Positions 1-10,200 of a stretch of 64,000 nt of DNA are shown piece by piece. A program made the position numbers and the translations under genes. Below the pieces are notes generated by a model, which saw only the letters and a program-made list of their open reading frames with translations, did not search any database and was not told the DNA's origin. The DNA is taken from NCBI GenBank assembly GCA_944989445.1, contig CALYLW010000437.1, forward strand, positions 124,001 to 188,000. Reading direction: 5' to 3'. The stretch is from Ampullaceana balthica. Its lineage: Eukaryota; Mollusca; Gastropoda; Lymnaeidae. Position 1 is the stretch's first letter, and each line of letters opens with the position of its first letter.

Positions 1-545
1 GTATCTATAACTGGTCTACATAACAGCTGTATCTATAACTAGTCATACATAACAGTTGTATCTATAACTGGTCTACATAACAGTTGTATCTATAACTGGT
101 CTACATAACAGTTGCATCTATAACTGGTCTACATAACAGTTGTATCTATAACTGGTCTACATAACAGTTATATCTATAACTGGTCTACATAACAGTTGTA
201 TCTATAACTGGTCTACATAACAGTTGTATCTATAACTGGTCTACATAACAGTTGTAACTATAACTGGTCTACATAACAGTTGTATCTATAACTGGTCTAC
301 ATAACAGCTGTATCTATAACTAGTCATACATAACAGTTGTATCTATAACTGGTCTACATAACAGTTGTATCTATAACTGGTCTACATAACAGTTGTATCT
401 ATAACTGGTCTACATAACAGTTGTATCTATAACTGGTCTACATAACAGTTGTATCTATAACTGGTCATACATAACAGTTGTATCTATAACTGGTCATACA
501 TAACAGTTGTACATAAAACTGGTCCTCTATAACAGCTGTGTATAA
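1..545. repeat. 28 bp minisatellite, about 19 copies, cut by the left window edge
   Basis: Tandem unit of 28 bp beginning GTATCTATAACTGGTC and ending TAACAGTT. Some units carry an extra base (GTCATACATAAC, 29 bp). The last units, from about 505, are diverged. The array starts before the window, so its full length is unknown. It lies on the 3' side of the GT7 gene read from the minus strand, either in an intron or in the flank. Confidence 0.95.
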
Positions 546-821
546 ACTGGGAAACAAGAGCAGCTGTAATTAAATTAGATTAGTTTTCTAATCAAATATA
601 ATTTATTTATTTTTTAATTTTTAATTTGAGGTTGTCCTCAAATATTTTTATCATACAATTTCTAGTGACAGAACAGCTAATAAATTTTGAATCTAAGAAA
701 GGATATACCTTAATAATAAAATTAAGGCACTTTATATGTGTCTCAAAGACAAAATGTTCATCCTGGAACATCATAATTTTTCAACTTCAAAAACAGTACA
801 CCACACTCCCCTTTACACGGG

Positions 822-1112
822 GCATGGTGGTCAAGCAGCTTGCACGCTTGACTGGCATATCCAGGGTCATGAATTCCAATCTCTGTGAAGGCAGAGATTT
901 TTTCCCAGGGCCAAGGGTGTCCCTGAGTTCACCCAGCTCTGAAAAGATGCCTAACACTATTTATGGAAACATAGGCGGCTGGAAATAGGGTAGTCCCTTA
1001 TAGCCGTGGCCTGTAAACGCAGCGTCACTAACCAATAAATTCTTAGCAGAAAGTAGGACGCAATAATCTTCTGTATAGAAGGAGTGTCTGCAACAGATAA
1101 GACAGACAATAA
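822..1112 (+). mobile_element. tRNA-derived SINE, copy 1 (diverged)
   Basis: The head has tRNA-like promoter boxes: GGTGGTCAAGCAGCTTG (A-box-like) and GGGTCATGAATTCCAATC (decayed B box). The body GTGTCCCTGAGTTCACCCAGC and the segment TAGCCGTGGCCTGTAAACGC match the copies at 28581-28863 and 58887-59188. The tail GGACGCAATAATCTTCTGTA ends near CAGATAAGAC. The tail is also the 3' end of the LINE at 27427-28260. The short open frames here are part of this element, not genes. Confidence 0.75.
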
Positions 1113-1480
1113 AAGTCCCACTTTTATTGAGGGTGTCATACAGTCCAAAACCCAGTTTCTACATTCAAGTCCCAATTTTATTGTGGGTGTCACCCATTAA
1201 AACATTCATAGTGAGAGTCAAGTGGAGGAGGTAGACGCTAGTGAAACAAGGTAAACACTAGCATCAAACTTCATCATTACAGAATGCAGAAGTACGTCTA
1301 AAGTTGTAGTTCCATTGGTGATATCATGTGATACTGGAAGAATTGGCTGTAAGCCGATTAATGATAAAAGTGATTACTTTGTACCATGTTATTGATTCCT
1401 TTTAACAAACCCCACATCACCAATTAGACTTAATTAACAAGAGGTTACTCCACTACCCTAGACAAGCTGTGAATCCAATA
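1113..1480. other. no gene seen
   Basis: AT-rich sequence without a convincing exon, RNA gene or tandem repeat. A second short copy of the motif CCCAATTTTATTGTGGGTGTC occurs at 1171-1191, next to CCCACTTTTATTGAGGGTGTC at 1117-1137, so this is repeat-derived. Confidence 0.5.
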
Positions 1481-1690
1481 ATCTATATATATAATTCTCT
1501 AAGTCCCCCAACCCTGCGGGACACAACGCACGCACGCCGATTCTAACCCTCCTCCCGCCCCCTTCACCAAAGCGAGTATGTGCAAACGAGCATGACGAAT
1601 GACCCTTGATGGGGTCGACCAATGTCTAGAGACCAACAATGATCCTTGCGTTCACTTGCATTGTTCCTTCACAGAATAACGTGAGATTCA

Positions 1691-1755
1691 TAGTGGACTG
1701 GTTGTCACGTCCGCCTTAAACGGGGAAGGTCCTGGGTTCAAGCCCCAGTGAAAAC
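1691..1755 (+). other. tRNA-like segment inside a repeat
   Basis: A-box-like TAGTGGACTGGTTGTCA and B-box-like GGGTTCAAGCCCC are spaced as in a tRNA, and the T arm can pair (CTGGG/CCCAG). I could not close a good acceptor stem and the anticodon arm is ambiguous. It is more likely a Pol III-type head of a SINE or part of a larger element than a functional tRNA gene. Confidence 0.35.
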
Positions 1756-1904
1756 GTTGTTTTTTTTAATTTTTAAAAATGTCTATTTGTGCCCGTTCTT
1801 TTACCCCTTTATTGCCAACATGGCTGACCCTCCCTAGGGTCGACCAATCACAGTTTATGGTTGGCAAGCTAATGTGGTAAAGGGGGGTGGGCAGACTGCC
1901 AGAC

Positions 1905-2466
1905 TAGTTCTTAAGGCAAAAAAACATGACCATGTTACTCCGCTACTTTACTCACTTCATTGGCTACCTATACAAGCTCGAATTGATTACAAACTGGCTC
2001 TTCTCTGTCACAACTTCATTTCTGACCCATCTCCTTCCTATCTTAATGAGCTTCTGTCGGTCTACTCACCCAGTCGTCAGCTACGCGCTTCTGCAGACAC
2101 ACGTATTCTCTGTGTTCCTAAGACATGAACTAAAACTTTTGGCGAAAGGTCATTTTCTTTTTGTGCAGCCAAACAATGGAATTCTCTACCATTACACATC
2201 CGTAGTATTCCAACTACCAAGTCCTTCAAGACTGCACTTAAGACGCATCTTTTCAAAATGTATTTACAAAATTAATGAAACAACATTTGTTTTTAATGAT
2301 TAGCGTAGCTTATGTGTAATGTACTGTACTTTATGTTGTTATTATGGTATGAATGGTTATTTAATTATCATACGTATGTTATGATCTCCATGTAAAGCAC
2401 TGTGAGCCCGGTTCCTTACTGGGATACAGCGCTATATAAATTATAAATTATTATTATTATTATAAC
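1905..2466 (+). mobile_element. 3' fragment of an L2/CR1-like LINE, copy 1
   Basis: Translation across one in-frame stop gives the C-terminal end of a LINE ORF2: LHWLPIQARIDYKLALLCHN, then PSYLNELLSVYSPSRQLR, a stop, then TKTFGERSFSFCAAKQWNSL and a closing TALKTHLF. The 3' UTR carries GAGCCCGGTTCCTTACTGGG followed by AGCGCTATATAAATTATAAA and an ATT microsatellite. A second copy of the same family lies on the minus strand at 24797-25300. It is 5'-truncated and carries a nonsense change, so it is inactive. The family is assigned from general resemblance of the C-terminal block to L2/CR1-type LINEs. Confidence 0.8.
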
Positions 2467-2765
2467 CACAGTGCGAATGTCTCGAAACCAACAATGAGTC
2501 GGCAGTTCCCCCCCCCCACCAACCGACGTTTACTCGCTGTTTTGATTTCTTCGTGCTGTAGTTTGTGTCCGTTCTTTCTCCACTTTCTTTGCACTCACCA
2601 TGAGCAAGTCTGCGGCGTATGCCATGCCGCGGGTCGTCTAGTCTCTAAAACTTTCCTAGTCCCTGGGCTCAGTGCAAGGAACACTAGCCTACAACAGGGG
2701 ACACAGGGGAGCCACTCATTGGAAGCTGTGAACCATGAAAGCCCTTTCTACCAATTTCTTGAAAC
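2467..2765. other. repeat-derived spacer, no gene
   Basis: The sequence resumes a motif seen before the LINE insertion (GTCTCGAAACCAACAATGAG here, GTCTAGAGACCAACAATGAT at 1624-1643). The LINE fragment therefore appears to sit inside an older element. The stretch near 2627 reads GCCGCGGGTCGTCTAGT, which resembles the 3' ends of Helentron-like elements. That assignment is weak. Confidence 0.35.
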
Positions 2766-3729
2766 CTGAAACTTTCATTTACACATTAATCCAACCCTGA
2801 AACTTTCATTTACACATTAATCCCTCCCTGAAACTTTCATTTACACATTAATCCATCCCTGAAACTTTCATTTACACATTAATCCCTCCCTGAAACTTTC
2901 ATTTACACATTAATCCCTCCCTGAAACTTTCATTTACACATTAATCCATCCCTGAAACTTTCATTTACACATTAATCCAAACCTGAAACTTTCATTTACC
3001 CATTAATTCAACCCTGAAACTTTCATTTACACATTAATCCAACCCTGAAACTTTCATTTACACATTAATTCAACCCTGAACTTTCATTTACACATTAATC
3101 CCTCCCTGAAACTTTCATTTACACATTAATCCCTCCCTGAAACTTTCATTTACACATTAATCCATCCCTGAAACTTTCATTTACACATTAATCCCTCCCT
3201 GAAACTTTCATTTACACATTAATCCCTCCCTGAAACTTTCATTTACACATTAATCCCTCCCTGAAACTTTCATTTACACATTAATCCAACTCTGAACTTT
3301 CATTTACACATTAATCCAACCCTGAAACTTTCATTTACACATTAATCCAACCCTGAAACTTTCATTTACACATTAATCCAACCCTGAAACCTTCATTTAC
3401 ACATTAATCCATCCCTGAAACGTTCATATACACATTAATCCAACTCTGAAACTTTCATTTTCACATTTATCCAACCCTGAAACTTTCATTTACACATTAA
3501 TCCAACCCTGAAACTTTCATTTACACATTAATCCATCCCTGAAACGTTCATATACACAATAATCCAACTCTGAAACTTTAATTTTCACATTTATCCAACC
3601 CTGAAACTTTCATTTACACATTAATCCATCCCTGAAACTTTCATTTACACATTAATCCAACCCTGAAACTTTCATTTACACATTAATCCAACCCTGAAAC
3701 TTTCATTTACACATTAATCCAACCCTGAA
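2766..3729. repeat. 31 bp minisatellite, about 31 copies
   Basis: Tandem unit CCTGAAACTTTCATTTACAC plus ATTAATCCAAC. The last bases of the unit alternate among three states (AATCCAACC, AATCCCTCC, AATCCATCC). A higher-order block carrying the CGTTCATATACACA variant recurs at about 3421 and 3545, 124 bp (four units) apart. Confidence 0.97.
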
Positions 3730-4077
3730 GCTTTAAACAAAGTGCTGCAGTAATTTTCATTTTTCCAACCACTGAAATCCATCATCACTTGTTTTTAACA
3801 CTTTTCTCCATTTCCATTATATTTTCTTTCACTTTCACACTCACAAAAAGCATTTTGAGAATTTAAAATTACTGGCACTGCCTCACACCACATGATATTT
3901 TACTTTGAAACTATACTTGTAAGAAAATTTTAGACCGGTTATCTCTTGGAGTCAATCATTTCTCCTGACAGACAGAATAACAAATTTAGTTGTAGAAGTT
4001 AACGGTGGGAGGGGGGGGGGAGATTTCGGTGGTGCCAACCTTTCATTGTTAATCCCTATGGAGAGGTATGGGGAAAT
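3730..4077. other. no gene seen
   Basis: Unique AT-rich sequence between two minisatellites, with a G run at about 4010-4020. No exon with plausible splice sites was found. Confidence 0.5.
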
Positions 4078-4434
4078 CTGATTGGTGAGATAAATCATCT
4101 GATTGGTGAGATAAATCATCTGATTGGTGAGATAAATCATCTGATTGGTGAGATAAATCATCTGATTGGTGAGATAAATCATCTGATTGGTGAGATAAAT
4201 CATCTGATTGGTGAGATAAATCATCTGATTGGTGAGATAAATCATCTGATTGGTGAGATAAATCATCTGATTGGTGAGATAAATCATCTGATTGGTGAGA
4301 TAAATCATCTGATTGGTGAGATAAATCATCTGATTGGTGAGATAAATCATCTGATTGGTGAGATAAATCATCTGATTGGTGAGATAAATCATCTGATTGG
4401 TGAGATAAATCATCTGATTGGTGAGATAAATCAT
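4078..4434. repeat. 21 bp minisatellite, 17 identical copies
   Basis: Unit CTGATTGGTGAGATAAATCAT, 17 copies, without a difference that I can see. Because 21 is a multiple of three, the minus strand reads as a heptapeptide repeat (MIYLTNQ). There is no coding support beyond the repeat itself. Perfect identity points to very recent expansion. Confidence 0.97.
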
Positions 4435-4601
4435 CTGTGTGCCCCCATTTGTCATCTCTAAGGACAGGCCTTGTGAGGGTCAGGCCACAGGTATCTGGCA
4501 GTTTGCTTTATGTTGTTGCTTCAACTTGTATCTCAAAAAGTTGGTAGCTTGAACTTTGATGCGTTAGCAATTCTTACCTCTTACAGTCAGGCATTTTAGT
4601 T

Positions 4602-5103
4602 TTGATATCCACAATTGTAGGTGCCTTTTAGGGTTGCAACAAAGTAATAGATCAGAATGATGACAGGTTATTTGTTAATTAATCAACACAGAAATGTTTA
4701 GTTGAGACCATGAGTGGATGTCTCTCATAAAGACAAACTGTGGATGTTTCTCATAAAGAAAAACTGTGGATGTCTCTCATAAAGACAAACTGTGGATGTC
4801 TCTCATAAAGACAAACTGTGGACTGTGGATGTCTCTCATAAAGACAAACTGTGGATGTCTCTCATAAAGAAAAAATGTGGATGTCTCTCATAAAGACAAA
4901 ATGTGGATGTCTCTCATAAGGACAAACTGTTGTTTTTTTTGGGGAGCATGAGTGAGACGTCCCCTCATGGTCACAACAAGACAGTTTGTCTTTATGAGTC
5001 CCAACTTAACAGGTCTGTGTTGTTAATTAATAAGCTGCCATCATTCGGAACTATTACATTGTAGCATCCCTAATAGGCACCTAAAATTGTCTGTGGACTC
5101 ACT
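4602..5103. mobile_element. foldback element with a minisatellite in its loop
   Basis: The left arm (about 4602-4725: TAGGTGCC, TTAGGGTTGCAACAAAGTAA, GTTAATTAATCAACACAGA) is the inverted partner of the right arm (about 4940-5103). Read on the minus strand the right arm gives TTAGGTGCC, TTAGGGATGCTACAATGTAA and TTAATTAACAACACAG. The two roughly 120 bp arms enclose the 26 bp tandem repeat. It looks like a nonautonomous terminal-inverted-repeat element. No target duplication could be fixed. Confidence 0.65.
4712..4930. repeat. 26 bp minisatellite, about 8 copies
   Basis: Unit GTGGATGTCTCTCATAAAGA plus CAAACT, with a small duplicated insert (GTGGACTGTGGATG) near 4818. It lies between the arms of the foldback element and shares its unit with the arm end (ACAGTTTGTCTTTATGAG at 4981, inverted). 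Confidence 0.9.
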
Positions 5104-5240
5104 GTCTTGTTGGGACCATGAGTTGATCTCTCATAGGACAAACTGTGTTGTTGGGACAACGAGTAGATGTCTCATGGGACAAACTGTGTTGTTGGGACCA
5201 CGAGTAGATGTCTCATGGGATAAACTGTGTTGTTGAGACA
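5096..5240. repeat. about 45 bp repeat, 3 copies
   Basis: Three copies of a unit containing GTTGGGACCACGAGTAGATG then TCTCATGGGACAAACTGTGT. The unit resembles the 26 bp minisatellite just upstream and is probably derived from the same element. Confidence 0.8.
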
Positions 5241-5502
5241 AATGTGTAATTTAATTATACCTATCACAATATAGCACAAACTATAAATAGCTATACCTGG
5301 CAAATAATCTATAATCTATACCAACGGTGGCGGAACCACAGCTCACGAGCCGCATAAAATAAATGAAAGATAGGTTACAAGGATTACTGGAATATTTTCA
5401 AGCCAGGTTTAATGACCCATAGTGCTGCAATGCCGCTCTCAACAATTTTTGAATGTTTTAAAATGGCTCTCAGCTACTACTGGTCTGGCCACCCCTGATC
5501 TA

Positions 5503-7040
5503 TATAATAAAACCGCCAAGCCCTCACTGATTGACTGACTCATCACTAATTCTCCAGCTTCCAGTGTAGGTAGAAGCATGTAATTTTGGGAAATTGTTGA
5601 GTACACTCTCACAATAATTGGCAAAAAAAAATAATTAATTTCCACTCATTGGGGGTCCAAAATATAGTTTTTTTTTACTTATATAAGCTTTATAAAAATT
5701 AGTTTAAACTTTGGCTACTGTTTAAATAGATGGATCTTGAACAAACTTGATATATAAAAACTTGATTACCCATATTAAAATCTTATTGGGCAATAAAATC
5801 TTAATGTCCTTTCCTTTTGGACCGGTTGGCCTAAAATTTAATTATTTTTTTTGTAAACATTTAAGTCTTTGTTCTCCATTTCAATTTACACAATTTGACC
5901 AATATTGACAAATATATCCATCATGATCCAGATTGAAATCAATAGGTGTTTTGTTCTTTACATCTTACACCAATTGGGCCCGGGGGACCCTTAATGTCAT
6001 TTTTCTTATGTAAACTTTATAAATATTATTGTATTCATCTGATCATCACGAAACTTTGGGAAGTTGTTGAGTGCGTTCCCATAAAGGTTTCTGGCTTTAA
6101 AAAATTTTTAAATACAGTACCAATTTTTGTAGGGCCGGGGACACAAGATGTCATTTTTTTCTAACATGAGCAATATATTTTTATATAGCTCATGTTAGAA
6201 AAAAAAATGTAAAATTCTGCTACAATGTTAATGGAGATTTTGACCAAACTTAGTACATAGAAAATTGATGGCCATATTAAAATAAAGAAGGCCATTACAC
6301 TCCTTTGTTGATTACTTCACGGCCGGGGGCCCCAATTTTTGTGTAAACATTTAAGACTTTATTCCCCATTCGATTTTTAAATGATCTAAAAAAATGTAGA
6401 CAAATATATCCATCATGATCCAGACTGAAATCAACAGGTGTATTGAACTTATCATTTTACACAAGTGGGGCCCTTAAATTTGTTGTTTTCTTATATAAGA
6501 TGTTTAAAAAATATTGTATTCATCCGATCATTATGAAACTTTGGGAAGTTGTTCAGTACGCTCCCGTATAGGTATCTGTCAAAAAAAGCTTTTTAAAACA
6601 CCACTTATTGGGGCCAGGGGGCCAAAATGTCATATTTTTGAAAGCTGTTGAGTACAATCCCCATAAAGTGTTCTGGCTTCAATTGATGGTGCATAAAAAC
6701 TGGTTGGCTCATATTTAAAAAAAACTATAAGGCATTAAAACCCTGATGTCCAAAAGTTGAGCAGGTTTCTATCGAAAACTTTGCGAACAGTCATAAAAGT
6801 CAACAACTTTCGCCATGTTAAACGTTATTATTTGTGGCCCCATCTTCACAAAATTTCGAAAGTGGCTTCCCTGCCCTATCCAAACCCGACAAAAATAACT
6901 TATTTTGGTGGTACCAGGCAATTATCGGTCGCCTTATTTAACTTTCCAACAATCTTTGATATGCATGGGCCCATCTTTAATAAATTTAATATGCGGGTTC
7001 CCAATGCTTGCTGAATCCTACTTTGCCACTCGGTTATTTT
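5503..7040. repeat. diverged dispersed repeat made of about 490 bp internal units
   Basis: It opens with CTATATAATAAAACCGCCAA, then GCCCTCACTGATTGACTGAC. Blocks recur about 490 bp apart, for example AAACATTTAAGTCTTTGTTC (5857) and AAACATTTAAGACTTTATTC (6343), each followed by ATATATCCATCATGATCCAG. GAAACTTTGGGAAGTTGTT recurs at 6050 and 6536. I cannot name the family. No intact reading frame is present. It lies in GT7 intron 4. Confidence 0.6.
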
Positions 7041-7085
7041 GCTAGTCCCCATATAAAATAAACCTATCATAAACAAAATTCCTAC

Positions 7086-7208
7086 CTGCTGGCCATATCG
7101 TCATCCTCTCCTCCCCAGCCAAAAAACATGTTTGAGAAGCCATTAATCAATTGAAAGTGTTCTTTGTTGATGGCACTAACACCTCCGTAAATGCCATCAT
7201 AGGGCAGT
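7086..7208 (-). CDS. GT7 galactosyltransferase exon 4 (GWGGEDDD motif)
   Basis: 123 nt exon. The acceptor CATGCCCACAG precedes A-CTG-CCC-TAT and the donor AG|GTAGGA follows. The single leading A completes the AG left by exon 3 to give Arg255. The exon encodes [18 protein letters not shown] and [25 protein letters not shown] is the donor and acceptor binding core of the family. It ends in phase 2, so exon 5 should start with one base of a split codon. The track of open frames misses this exon because it has no start codon and stops lie close by. Confidence 0.93.
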
Positions 7209-10200
7209 CTGTGGGCATGATGATATATCAATTGAGTCACATTTTGCATTCATCAAAGTGCTTTCGGAAGAGTTAGATATGAATTAGATATGAGGTGCCA
7301 GACGAGCTTCTCTCACATGTGCTCAGCTGACTTAACATAATGAATGATTAAGCTTACTTGATTTACTTACTACAATAGACAAACAAAAATTGAACCAAAG
7401 AAAACAGAACAATGGCAGCACAAAATATTCATACTTTAAAGCATACTTTTATACATTTAAAAAGAAACAGGATTAAATATAGATGTTCAGCCACATATTC
7501 AAAGAAAAACAAATTTACTGTTTGATTTTTTGTTGACAATGGCTATGTCTTCAAATCTATCACTAGTGCCATCCCAGAACCAGATGTAAATTGAATGAGT
7601 TCATTAGAGTAATTAGTAAGTTGCCTAATTTAAGAAAATTCAGCTCTACCCTAGATCAGCTATTAAAATCACATTGTAACATGAATTAAAAATAAGCTGC
7701 TTGTGTTGCATGCAGTTTTGAAACAACATGACACCACAAGACTCATACAATAGTGTTAAAACTAAATGACAACACAGGATTCATAATATTTAATTTTAAA
7801 ATCATTTCCGTACTGAAAACTTCAAAAAATATTCAAACAAAATTTATTCCAGCATTTGCTAATATTTTCATACGCGATGGCCGCCAAGACCAATGTGTGT
7901 TTATTTATACGTTTTGAGCGCTCTGTTCTGTGTGTTTGTAAATTAACACATTTAAAGTTTGGCGAAAAGTGTGAAGTCATTTAGTTCATTGATGTCCGAA
8001 ATCAACAGAAATAGACGTAATAAATGCAGACTCTGTTGTCAAAATCATGATGTAGGCTAGACATAAAATGCAATTCGCCATATTACGAATTGCGTGTGAC
8101 ATCATTTCATTAATTCCACCGTTTCCACATCATTTTCGCCAGCCCTTTCTTAATGCAATGAAAAATATGATGTCATATCCTTATTCCACGTCATATTTGC
8201 CTTATAAGAATAGATTTATATGAAGTCAGCGGTAAAACAATAACCGGTTTAAAACCGGATTTAAAAAACCCATAATCGGTTTGCAAAAAAAAAGGAAATT
8301 GACAACGCTAGTTAAAACTAAATGACACCACAAGACTCATACAATAGTGTTAAAACTAAATGACACCACAGGACTTATACAATAGTGTTAAAACTAAATA
8401 CATATAACACCACAGGACTCATACAATAGTGTTAAAACTAAATGATACCACAGGACTCATACAATTGTGTTAAAACTAAATGACATCACAGGACTCACAC
8501 AATAGTGTTAAAACTAAATGATACCACAGGACTCATACAATTGTGTTAAAACTAAATGATACTACAGAACTCATACAATTGTGTTAAAACTAAATGATAC
8601 CACAGGACTCATACAATAGTGTTAAAACTAAATGATACCACAGGACTCATACAATAGTGTTAAAACTAAATGACATCACAGGACTCATACAATAGTGTTA
8701 AAACTAAATGACATCACAGGACTCATACAATAGTGTTAAAACTAAATGACATCACAGGACTCATACAATTGTGTTAAAACTAAATGACACCACAGGACTC
8801 ATACAATAGTGTTAAAACTAAATGACATCACAGGACTTATACAATTGTGTTAAAACTAAATGACATCACAGGACTCATACAATAGTGTTAAAACTAAATG
8901 ACATCACAGGACTCATACAATTGTGGAAACTAAATGACGTACAAAATACATAAACAAATTGTGTAAAGAAAACAATAAATATAAGCTTTATTATTTAACT
9001 AATACAACCGTAATCGTTTCGGCTATTGCCTTCATCAGTACAATTAACATACAGTACTTCAATAAGTATTAAAATACTAGATTGTACTAAGGCGCCCACT
9101 TTTTTTAAAAGCCCAACTAACTTGTTCTTGTTTGATAAATACGAAGTATTACTTTCTGAAATGTACACAATCCTCAAATCCCATTTTTACATCGTTCCCT
9201 TTTCCAAAATTAAGATACATACGCTAAAACAAACAATGACGTCATATAATTTTTTTTTACATTGCTAATCACCACACTATTTTTTTAACTGCTAAAGACT
9301 GTTGTACATCGTTCCTCAGCATTCCACATCCAACCTGTGACTTGGACTATTATTTTATTTATATATTTAATTATTAAGAAATACTATCAAGAAAATAGTT
9401 ACGTAAAGATAAAAAGAAAGGAAAAACAACAACAAACAAAATATATTTTCTTACATCCTGCGTCATTGTTTGTTTGTTGTTTTTCAATTCTTTTTATCTA
9501 AATGACACTGATTTTGTGCCATGCAGTTGCAGTAACACGTAGATGTGAGCTTCAAAAAGTTTAAATTGGACGTTGTTCCTTCATCTAATTATCCCAAATA
9601 TTCTATTCTCTAAGTGATGCCGTGAATTGGCATTCCTATTAAATGGACTAGCTATAACTATAGACAGCAGTCTGCAAATAGAGATTCTTAAGTCCATCAT
9701 TTCTTCACCCCTTCTAACGGTCATATCTTTATCATTTTGTACCCTGGGTTTCTCACACTTAAATGCCCACTCTCCTGGGTTCCTATGGAAAATGATATAT
9801 ATTGGTTCTGGAAGAGTATGGAACTTTAACCCACAGGGACACAGCGATATTATATCTGTTTTTGTTAACACACCAAAACAAATGGGATGCTTTGAAAATT
9901 AGCACACAAGTTTTTTATTTTGCCCATTGGCCAACTGTCCTTAGAGGGAACATTGCTGATGGGTGGTTCTGGACATTAGAAATAATTGTTTGTATAAGCA
10001 AATACATTAGTTATTATACAAAGATTTAAATTATTTTCTTAGATTAATTAGGTTCCTAAGATATGTGTAACATTAATGTCAATTTTACTATGATTCAAGT
10101 TGTCAGGATAAAGACTTTAAAAGAAAGCTGGGCCAAGGTTTTGTCATTAAAGAAATACAGTCGAAACCGGTTAAGTCGACGGCGTTGGGGTATGAAAAAT

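Noticed and set aside
1..545. CRISPR array
   Set aside because: The repeats are contiguous without unique spacers, and the DNA is animal. The same holds for the other arrays.
1484..2645. Helentron-like element
   Set aside because: TCTATATATATAATTCTCTA at one side and GGTCGTCTAGT at the other resemble such ends, but I could not show conserved ends in a second copy; kept only as a remark.
3952..4455. Minus-strand protein with 17 heptapeptides
   Set aside because: It reads straight through a 21 bp minisatellite, and the flanking residues show no family. A 21 bp unit stays in frame by arithmetic alone.
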